DNA of 21,694 nt, taken from a virus. A program made the position numbers and the translations under genes. Under the pieces are notes generated by a model, which saw nothing but the letters and a program-made list of their open reading frames with translations, was not told the DNA's origin and did no database searches. Where the stretch lies: positions 1-21,694 of the IMG/VR virus record IMGVR_UViG_3300022932_000026. One strand, written 5' to 3'. This document shows positions 6,727 to 12,501 of the stretch, piece by piece. Every line of letters begins with the position of its first letter. Position 1 is the stretch's first letter.

Positions 6727-7914
6727 ATGTCAAACCAAACCCGCCCACTCAGCGAGATCAAAAAAATCAGCGCAAGTGACCTGAAGACCAAATTGAAAGC
6801 CGAGTCCGTTTCGACTTCTCAAGATGCCGGTCTGCAATTGTTGAAAGATGCCCAATCGTTTGGCGTCGGCATGCGCGACTACCTGATCTTGGCTGTTGAT
6901 CGCGGTGAAGAAACAAAACTGAATGGTTATGAACTCATGCTCTCTGAGCTGAACCTGCCATTCCGTAATGACTTCGAGAATGGTATCTCACTGCAAGCTG
7001 CATCTGAGACATTCCAGACTTACTCCGGTACACGTGCTTTGTTCCCGACTGTTATTGATGATATGCTGCGTTTTGCAAATCGTCAGGACCAGCTGGAAAG
7101 CGTCGCTCCGCTTGTTGCCAACACCCGCACCACAGCTGGTGTGGAATTGTTATCCACAATCGTAGATGATGACAGCAAAGATCGTGACAGCTTCGTTATT
7201 GCTGAGATGTCGAACATCCCTGTTCGTACAATCAAAACCAGCGAAAAAACGGTCAAGTTCTACAAGCACGGTTCTGCAATTCGTACATCCTACGAATTCT
7301 CACGCCGCGCTTCACTGGATATCTTGATCCCGTACGCGAACCGTATTGGTCGTGAACTGGAACGTTCCAAGCTGGCTGCTGCTGTTGGTACCCTGATCAA
7401 TGGTGACGGTGCTTATGCTGCTGCTCCAGTGGTCAACCAATCGTCCTACAACACCGCGACCGGTGTTACCGCTACAGACGGCAAGATCAACTGGCAGCAC
7501 TTCGTGTACTGGCTGATCCAACGCGCTCAAGCCGGTGTACCAGTCGATACCGTTGTTATGAACTGGGACGGATACTACCAGTGGTTGACACTGTTCACCA
7601 ACCCAACCTCTGCTACAGGTGCGCCAGCCATGGACAACCTGCGTCAGATGGGCGTGGATGTTGATCGTAATGCTAAAGGCATTCAGTTGCTGTCACGCAT
7701 TACACCAGTTCTGGCGAGCGTTATGCCAGCCGGTCAACTGTTGGGTCTGTCACAAGCAGACACGCTGGAAGAATTGGTTGAAGCCGGTTCCGACATCAAC
7801 GAAACAGATCGTGCTATCAAAAACCAAACCATCACTGTTGTCCGTACGGAAAACAGCGGTTACCGCCTGGTCTTTGGTGACACCCGTTCGATCTTTAAGT
7901 TCAAAGAAGCTTAA
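6727..7914 (+). CDS. Major capsid protein, HK97 fold
   Basis: This is the shell subunit of the head, 395 aa. The first 85 or so residues are helical and charged, like the delta domain removed by the prohead protease. The HK97 core seems to begin near 'FQTYSGTRALFPTVIDDML' (about 98-116). 'IKTSEKTVKFYKHGSAIRTSYE' followed by 'ANRIGRELERSKLAAAVGTLINGDG' is the E-loop strand and long spine helix typical of the fold. 'VVMNWDGYYQWLTL' and 'LLSRITPVLASVMPAGQLLGL' fit the A-domain. AAGGAG precedes the ATG by 8 nt. A strong terminator 19 nt after the stop suggests a transcript end that favours high capsid output. The cleavage site cannot be placed from sequence alone. Confidence 0.9.
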   Translation: MSNQTRPLSEIKKISASDLKTKLKAESVSTSQDAGLQLLKDAQSFGVGMRDYLILAVDRGEETKLNGYELMLSELNLPFRNDFENGISLQAASETFQTYSGTRALFPTVIDDMLRFANRQDQLESVAPLVANTRTTAGVELLSTIVDDDSKDRDSFVIAEMSNIPVRTIKTSEKTVKFYKHGSAIRTSYEFSRRASLDILIPYANRIGRELERSKLAAAVGTLINGDGAYAAAPVVNQSSYNTATGVTATDGKINWQHFVYWLIQRAQAGVPVDTVVMNWDGYYQWLTLFTNPTSATGAPAMDNLRQMGVDVDRNAKGIQLLSRITPVLASVMPAGQLLGLSQADTLEELVEAGSDINETDRAIKNQTITVVRTENSGYRLVFGDTRSIFKFKEA

Positions 7915-7932
7915 GTCGAATAAGTCCAAACT

Positions 7933-7972
7933 AAAGGCCCACCCGCCCAAAAGTGGGTGGGCCTTTTCTTTT
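7933..7972 (+). terminator. Rho-independent terminator after the major capsid gene
   Basis: A perfect 12-bp stem (7933-7944 with 7955-7966; arms begin AAAGGCCCACCC) encloses a 10-nt loop and runs into TTTTCTTTT. It is followed after only 19 nt by the next start codon (7992), leaving no room for a new promoter, so downstream genes probably depend on read-through or antitermination. Confidence 0.9.
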
Positions 7973-7991
7973 CAATCCTACGGAGAAACCA

Positions 7992-8546
7992 ATGACAAAA
8001 TGTATCGTCGAAACTACCGGTGAATTTGGATTGGTCAACAATGACTATTCCGCCATTCACTCCCACCGTCCAACCGTGACACGTAAGACCCAACTGGTCG
8101 AAGTGAAGGTTGCTGATCGTCAATTGCGCATGCTGGCATCCACTTTGCCGGATCAAGCAAATGATGAAGATTTCCTCACTGTTCTGAATGAAGTTGGAGA
8201 CACTAAACTGGCTGTGTCAGCTTATTGCTCTGAGTTCGGTATTGATAACCAAGGTGATGAAATCGCCATCGAAGGTTCAGCTATCACTGTAGCCGCTCAA
8301 GAAGCTGCTGACGCCATGGCAAAAGAAATTGCTGAAGCCAAGGCAAAGGAAGACGCTGATGCGAAAAAAGCTCAAGAAGAAGCCGATGCCAAAGCTGCTG
8401 AAGAACAAGCTGCTAAGGATGCCGCTGATACAAAGGCTAAAGCTGACGCCGATGCCGAAGCCCTCGCCACTAAAACTGCTGAAGACTTGGCTGAAAAGCA
8501 AGCTCTTAAAGACAAACTGAAAAACCAACATAACAATAAAGGCTAA
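7992..8546 (+). CDS. Coiled-coil protein in the lambda FI position, 184 aa
   Basis: I do not recognise a family. The ATG at 7992 is chosen because GGAG (7982-7985) stands 6 nt before it; an open reading upstream runs through the terminator and is not credible. Residues 1-95 form a small beta-rich domain ('TRKTQLVEVKVADRQLRMLAST'). Residues about 100-180 are a highly charged Ala/Lys/Glu/Asp helix with repeated 'AKEDADAKKAQEEADAKAAE'-like units, resembling TolA-type stalks. It sits directly after the capsid gene, where lambda has FI, a packaging helper that docks terminase onto proheads. A matching role is a positional guess, because the domain order differs from gpFI. It could also be a minor head protein. 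Confidence 0.8.
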   Translation: MTKCIVETTGEFGLVNNDYSAIHSHRPTVTRKTQLVEVKVADRQLRMLASTLPDQANDEDFLTVLNEVGDTKLAVSAYCSEFGIDNQGDEIAIEGSAITVAAQEAADAMAKEIAEAKAKEDADAKKAQEEADAKAAEEQAAKDAADTKAKADADAEALATKTAEDLAEKQALKDKLKNQHNNKG

Positions 8547-8548
8547 TC

Positions 8549-9274
8549 ATGACACGGTATGTTGCGAACAATCAGGTATCATCACACAAAATCAGCTTCA
8601 TTGTTGATGGGGATTTTGTGTCGCCTGATAGCGCGTCATACAGTTTATATGATAACGACGGTGTTATCGTCGAAGCTTTACAGGATGTTGTAATCACGAT
8701 TGGCAGCGAACAAACGTTCGCTGCCATTACTATTCCGGCAGATGCCAACACACGTGTGCTGCCAACAGAAATTCGCTTCCTCGAAGTCACCTATGTGGTT
8801 GATGGTGCGACTTATACCACCACAGAATTCTACATCATCAAGGAAAATATCCGTCTCCCTGTTGATAAAAATGATGTTCGTCTTTTATTTGGTGCGCTAC
8901 AGAATGAGCTGCCCGACGACATGATTGATTTGATCAGTGCCTTTGGACTGGTTAAAGAAGACCTTCCTGATATCGATCTTGATGCGATCATCAGCACAGG
9001 CAGCGAATTATTGCCGTCTTTGATCTCGGCGATCAAATATCGTGCAGCAATGACGCTCTCTATCAGCGTTCAGAATTCCATGATGCAAAGTGAACAAGCT
9101 GATAACAACAGCTATAAACGTTTTGATAATAAAAACTTTGCCGACTTCTTTGATAACTTCTCCGCTGAATATCGTCGCGCTCTTGCTATCCTACTTGGTG
9201 ATGCTGTTCCTGTTATTGGCGCACCAGTCTTCAGTTTGATGGTGACTGGCGTTGACCCTGTGACGGGAGCATAA
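8549..9274 (+). CDS. Head-tail connector (adaptor) protein candidate
   Basis: This is a 241-aa protein starting 2 nt after the previous stop, with AAAGG as its ribosome binding site. Residues 1-100 are beta-rich, like an Ig-type sandwich ('YSLYDNDGVIVEALQDVVITI', 'IRFLEVTYVVDGATYTTTEFY'). Residues 105-225 are helical ('DKNDVRLLFGALQNELPDDM', 'FADFFDNFSAEYRRALAILLG'), like gp6/gp15-type adaptors that form the ring under the portal. The next three genes are all connector or tail-completion types, which supports the assignment. Its stop overlaps the next start (TAATG), so translation is coupled. The exact ring position is inference. Confidence 0.6.
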   Translation: MTRYVANNQVSSHKISFIVDGDFVSPDSASYSLYDNDGVIVEALQDVVITIGSEQTFAAITIPADANTRVLPTEIRFLEVTYVVDGATYTTTEFYIIKENIRLPVDKNDVRLLFGALQNELPDDMIDLISAFGLVKEDLPDIDLDAIISTGSELLPSLISAIKYRAAMTLSISVQNSMMQSEQADNNSYKRFDNKNFADFFDNFSAEYRRALAILLGDAVPVIGAPVFSLMVTGVDPVTGA

Positions 9275-9813
9275 TGGCCAGTCCTCTTCTTCATGTTGGT
9301 CGCCGGTTTCGTTCCAAATTCAAAACGATTGAGGGACGGGAATTCTACGGCCAGATTTTGGAGCCACCGGATACCAGCCGGGTGAGTAACTTCTTGTCGG
9401 CTCGTCGTTATTTACGGACACAGCCAGATACGAAGATCAAAGCACGGGATGTTGTGATCGTCACAGGCCAGAAATATGTGGTTGCCGAACACGGAACAGG
9501 TTTCTATGTGACGCCGATTTACAAGCATTTTAAAATGTTTGAAGTTGATATGATCGAACAGGCGTGGGGCGCACGGTCAGTAAACCATCCTGTAACCGGT
9601 CAGCCTGAAACGATCCGTGATGTTGATAAAGGCATGGTTCACATCTCCATCCAGCCAGCTGCTCTCGTTCAGGACAGTACCCTTATCCCACAAGAGATGG
9701 AGATCGGTGTATCCAATGTTGATCTGCAGGTTGAGGACAAAGTCGGAAACTTTATTGTGATCAAATCAGATAAAGTTTTAGGTGTGACCCTTCTTACTTT
9801 GAAGGCTTTGTAA
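9274..9813 (+). CDS. Head closure / head-tail joining protein (gpFII-like position)
   Basis: A 179-aa protein with a TAATG overlap at each end. It is mostly beta: 'REFYGQILEPPD', 'IKARDVVIVTGQKYVVAEHG' and 'YVTPIYKHFKMFEVD' look like the small beta-barrel head-closure (stopper) proteins that plug the connector after packaging. The long C-terminal beta part ('QVEDKVGNFIVIKSDKVLGV') is extra relative to the roughly 110-120-aa members I know. There is no signal peptide, membrane segment or cysteine cluster. The assignment rests on order (adaptor, closure, gpZ-like, gpU-like) and on beta content; no diagnostic motif is visible. Confidence 0.6.
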   Translation: MASPLLHVGRRFRSKFKTIEGREFYGQILEPPDTSRVSNFLSARRYLRTQPDTKIKARDVVIVTGQKYVVAEHGTGFYVTPIYKHFKMFEVDMIEQAWGARSVNHPVTGQPETIRDVDKGMVHISIQPAALVQDSTLIPQEMEIGVSNVDLQVEDKVGNFIVIKSDKVLGVTLLTLKAL

Positions 9814-10424
9814 TGGCTTTTAAAGACGATATCGCGCGGATCGAGAAACGATTGTACAGTCTTGCCTCGACAGGTGTGGAAGAAATCCTCCGCTCGAAAG
9901 CAAAATTGATTGAGAAAAAACTGACAGAATTACAAAATCAGTTCTTCACGATCATGATCCAGAAAGTGGTTGGAGCCTCAGGCCCGCCCGCTTTAGGGTC
10001 TTACACACCACCCCGGTGGAAGTCTTTGAACACGAAATACGCTGCGACAAAACGCAAGCAAGTCAATCCGGGGTTCTTTAAAAACACTGGTGGCTTGCAG
10101 CAATCACTTCGTCAGTCCCGTGCGTTGAACGCATTTGGTCGTCCGTCGGTGAATATCGGCAATGCTGTGACACGTCAGGGTAAAGTTAATCTTGACCCGA
10201 AGACCCGTGGCCGCACACGTCCAGTGTTTATCATCGACCTTTATCCGAAGGTTGAAGAAAGTTTGAATAACGGAAAAGCGTTGGCGCGTTATTTTTCACC
10301 GAAGGTTGCTTACAAATTAACCAACTGGCGTGGCCGTGAAGACCGTCCTATCATTGCAGAATATATGAAATGGTGGTTAGATGTGAAAGCCCGTCGGGCT
10401 GTTACCGAAGTTCTGGGAGCCTGA
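9813..10424 (+). CDS. Tail completion / neck protein (HK97 gp10 or lambda gpZ type)
   Basis: A 203-aa basic protein starting inside the previous stop codon (TAATG). An N-terminal amphipathic helix ('DDIARIEKRLYSLASTGVEE', extending to about residue 50) is followed by a Gly/Pro-rich part ('GASGPPALGSYTPPRW'). A conserved-looking 'FFKNTGGLQQSLRQ' segment comes next: the 'tG.L..Sl' turn is typical of gp10/gpZ-type proteins. 'EDRPIIAEYMKWWL' near the C-terminus matches the 'RP.l.p' ending of that family. Such proteins sit at the head-tail joint and finish the tail end before joining. Confidence 0.7.
   Translation: MAFKDDIARIEKRLYSLASTGVEEILRSKAKLIEKKLTELQNQFFTIMIQKVVGASGPPALGSYTPPRWKSLNTKYAATKRKQVNPGFFKNTGGLQQSLRQSRALNAFGRPSVNIGNAVTRQGKVNLDPKTRGRTRPVFIIDLYPKVEESLNNGKALARYFSPKVAYKLTNWRGREDRPIIAEYMKWWLDVKARRAVTEVLGA
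10415..10419 (+). promoter_or_regulatory. Ribosome binding site that sets the tail terminator start
   Basis: GGGAG lies 7 nt before the ATG at 10427, inside the last codons of the preceding gene. It rules out the longer open reading from 10370, whose 19 extra codons overlap that gene out of frame. Confidence 0.65.
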
Positions 10425-10426
10425 TC

Positions 10427-10882
10427 ATGGTTGACAATACGTTCATCGATATTAAATCGTCCTTGCTGAAATACTGCAAGGACGTGATCGCGCGTTATCC
10501 ATCTATCATGCCCGGTTGGACTGTTTTTGATTTCGACAGTCATGCCAGTGTGAACGAAATGCCAAACACAGATGTTCTTGGCATCATGGAATATTCAGTT
10601 TCAAATCACGATAATCATTATTATGTAACGTGTATGATTACCGTCTGTACAAAATCTGACGACGCCCAGTTGAAGCGTTTGCATCCTGCTATGAACGCTC
10701 TGTTCGGTGAATTAAAACCGGGCTGGGGAGGTATTCAGGTTGTGAATTCCAACACCGGTGACGCCGTCGGTAATCTGAAAGTGATGGAAAATGTGACAGC
10801 CCTGCCAGTTGGCCGGGCCGATAACCGCCCCATTCAGATGATCGCCGTTGAGTTGGGTTCTTCGTTTTTAGTCCCGCCTTAA
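10427..10882 (+). CDS. Tail terminator protein (lambda gpU position)
   Basis: 151 aa from the ATG at 10427, 2 nt after the preceding stop. It has an N-terminal helix ('FIDIKSSLLKYCKDVIARYP'), then beta strands ('GIMEYSVSNHDNHYYVTCMI'), a helix ('DAQLKRLHPAMNALFGEL') and terminal strands ('NRPIQMIAVELGSSFLVPP'). This alpha/beta layout, length and position just before the tail tube gene fit gpU-type terminators. These cap the tube at the length set by the tape measure and form the head-binding face. No sequence motif is decisive. Confidence 0.65.
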   Translation: MVDNTFIDIKSSLLKYCKDVIARYPSIMPGWTVFDFDSHASVNEMPNTDVLGIMEYSVSNHDNHYYVTCMITVCTKSDDAQLKRLHPAMNALFGELKPGWGGIQVVNSNTGDAVGNLKVMENVTALPVGRADNRPIQMIAVELGSSFLVPP

Positions 10883-10926
10883 CATCCCAAAATTATCTTG
10901 GACTATTATAGATGATCTATGGTAGT
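10879..10926 (+). promoter_or_regulatory. Candidate promoter and imperfect inverted repeat before the tail tube gene
   Basis: The 81-nt gap before the tail tube gene holds TTAACA (10879-10884) and TATTAT (10904-10909) at 19-nt spacing, each 5 of 6 to the sigma70 boxes. An inverted repeat (10902-10913 with 10915-10926, two mismatches that become G-U pairs in RNA) overlaps the -10 box. This could be a promoter with an operator, or an mRNA hairpin. The spacing is long, so support is modest. Confidence 0.3.
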
Positions 10927-10963
10927 TTGAGATAGTAATTCAAGACCCACAAGGAGAACTACT

Positions 10964-11743
10964 ATGCCGGGTTTAGCTAAAACCAATGCTTTCATGCTGG
11001 GTACAGCGACTGTCATGTTAGGCGGAATGAGTGATTTGTATGATCTGAACCCTATTGAGAATTCAATTGGTTTGGTTAAAAACTTTACTTTGAGTGCCGC
11101 ACCGACATTTACTGAACTCACACAGGGTGTGCAGAACACCGTTGTAGACTCCACGATCACGGGCAACCCTGTCCGCGCTCAAATGGAAACCTATGAATAC
11201 ACTGCCAAGAACTTTGCTTATGCATTGGGCTTGGAAGGCGCACCAGCTATGACTGTTGCCGGTAACACTACCATCACAACTACCAGTGGTGCTGTTAACG
11301 GTGCGTCATCTCCTGCTCCTCTGATCTTACCAGTGACTGCCGCTACAGGCATTACCACCGGTAAGTTCCTGATGATCTCTGTTGATAATGAAGATCACTT
11401 CATTATCCGTAAAGTTGTTTCGGTTGCTTCTCTCAACGTCACTGTTGATAAAGCTCTGCCGAGCATTCCATCAGGTGCCAAGGTTCGTGTTGTTTCTGAT
11501 CTCGCTATCGGCAGCAAAAACGACCAACCATACTACTCGGCACAGGTTAACGGCAAACTGTCCAACGGCGATCCAATCGTTATGTTGTTGCCGAAAGTCC
11601 GTATTGTTGCTGGTTTCAGCATGGCCTTCACTTCGTCCGACTATGGTAACATGCCGTTCGAATTAGCCGTATATGATCAGGTTTCTACCGACCCGTTCTA
11701 TGCTGACTTCCCGAACCAATCTGCTAAAATTCTGCGTAGTTAA
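10964..11743 (+). CDS. Major tail tube protein (lambda gpV-like)
   Basis: A 259-aa protein with an AAGGAG ribosome binding site 9 nt before the ATG, as expected for a protein made in hundreds of copies. The two flanking parts, residues about 1-100 ('IGLVKNFTLSAAPTFTELTQ', 'ETYEYTAKNFAYALGLEG') and 180-259 ('YYSAQVNGKLSNGDPIVMLL', 'FSMAFTSSDYGNMPFEL'), look like tube-protein beta strands that stack as hexamers. Between them, residues about 114-182 form what looks like an inserted small beta domain ('GKFLMISVDNEDHFIIRKVV', ending 'GAKVRVVSD'), probably displayed outside the tube. A strong hairpin follows the gene. Position between the gpU-like gene and the G/GT pair is canonical. Confidence 0.82.
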   Translation: MPGLAKTNAFMLGTATVMLGGMSDLYDLNPIENSIGLVKNFTLSAAPTFTELTQGVQNTVVDSTITGNPVRAQMETYEYTAKNFAYALGLEGAPAMTVAGNTTITTTSGAVNGASSPAPLILPVTAATGITTGKFLMISVDNEDHFIIRKVVSVASLNVTVDKALPSIPSGAKVRVVSDLAIGSKNDQPYYSAQVNGKLSNGDPIVMLLPKVRIVAGFSMAFTSSDYGNMPFELAVYDQVSTDPFYADFPNQSAKILRS

Positions 11744-11765
11744 TTAAAACTAGCTATTGCGTATT

Positions 11766-11804
11766 AAATTGCCCCCTACTACAGTAGGGGGCAATTTTAA
11801 TTTT
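11766..11804 (+). terminator. Rho-independent terminator after the tail tube gene
   Basis: A perfect 15-bp inverted repeat (11766-11780 with 11783-11797), core GCCCCCTAC, forms about 14 pairs closing a tetraloop and is followed by TTTTAATTTT. The A-rich left flank would also let it act leftward. The next start codon (11816) follows within 12 nt, leaving no room for a promoter. Confidence 0.88.
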
Positions 11805-11815
11805 AGGGGAACCCG

Positions 11816-12286
11816 ATGACCGAACCAACACCTACCGAGTATGTTGACGTTAACGATTATATTACTATTCCAGTGAAGGGTCCCAAACAGGACAAAACTG
11901 AAGATCAAGAATTTTTCATGTCGGCTGGTTTGATCCGCCGTCTGGTCAGTATTTTACAACACCGGGGCGATGTCTCTGAAATGTATACTGATCCTCTTAT
12001 CCAAGAATTGCTTATCCTTGAGACTGTTACACCACGTAATGAGCGGGGTGTTGACCTTGCTACCCAGACAACTCTTGATGATTATGTGATGACCCAAGCC
12101 GACGCCGATAAACTTTTGGCATGGATCGAAGGCCACGTGTTCAATTTTTTTATCAAGATGGGGACACTCGTGAGCCAAGCAGCGGCAAATCCGAACAGCC
12201 CGCTACAGAAATTACTGCACTCAGCGACTGGTTTAAAGGACTTAGCGCAGACGAAGCTGTCTGTTGGGGCTTCGGATGTAAATTAA
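11816..12286 (+). CDS. Tail assembly chaperone, short form (lambda gpG-like)
   Basis: 156 aa, with AGGGGA as ribosome binding site about 8 nt before the ATG. The body is acidic and helical ('FFMSAGLIRRLVSILQHRGD', 'ADADKLLAWIEGHVFNFFIK'), as expected of gpG-type chaperones, which coat the tape measure and recruit tube protein but are absent from the virion. A T7 run at codons 110-112 is a -1 slippery site linking this frame to the one that ends at 12501. The residues after the slip point ('IKMGTLVSQAAANPNSPLQK' onward) are only in the short form. Position between tail tube and tape measure is diagnostic. Confidence 0.87.
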   Translation: MTEPTPTEYVDVNDYITIPVKGPKQDKTEDQEFFMSAGLIRRLVSILQHRGDVSEMYTDPLIQELLILETVTPRNERGVDLATQTTLDDYVMTQADADKLLAWIEGHVFNFFIKMGTLVSQAAANPNSPLQKLLHSATGLKDLAQTKLSVGASDVN

Positions 12287-12501
12287 GTGACATTCCCAAG
12301 CTTTTGTGGCACAGTACACAGAGGGATATACAAACGCAACTGAAGCTGAAACTGGGATTTGAGATGGCTTATTCAAATCAGGATTTCCAAGCGGTTGCTT
12401 ATGTTGTTTCTCGCGCCCTCGGTGGCGAACCAAAGAAAACGGTTGAGCCAAGAAATATTGATGAGGCCGTCATGCAATTGGATGCGGTGTTTGGGAATTA
12501 A
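11816..12501 (+). CDS. Tail assembly chaperone, frameshifted long form (gpGT-like)
   Basis: Read 11816-12151 in the first frame (112 codons), then slip back one base and continue 12151-12501 (116 codons plus stop), giving a 228-aa fusion. The T-part reads 'YQDGDTREPSSGKSEQPATE' through 'LSDIPKLLWHSTQRD' to 'EAVMQLDAVFGN', with an acidic/Pro/Ser linker followed by a helical domain. The T-part has no good ribosome binding site of its own; its first ATG (12121) lies upstream of the slip site inside G. The fusion is made in small amounts in lambda, where the G:GT ratio matters and the T domain binds the tube protein. The tape measure gene begins on the base after this stop. Confidence 0.85.
12128..12151 (+). 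other. Programmed -1 ribosomal frameshift site (T TTT TTT)
   Basis: Seven T residues (12145-12151) lie as T-TTT-TTT relative to the first frame, so both tRNAs re-pair perfectly after a -1 slip. GAAGG at 12128-12132, 12 nt upstream, could act as a stimulatory Shine-Dalgarno-like element. I see no convincing downstream hairpin. Confidence 0.82.

Noticed and set aside
10370-10426. Upstream extension of the tail terminator gene by 19 codons
   Set aside because: It overlaps the preceding gene out of frame and has no ribosome binding site; GGGAG before 10427 decides the shorter start.
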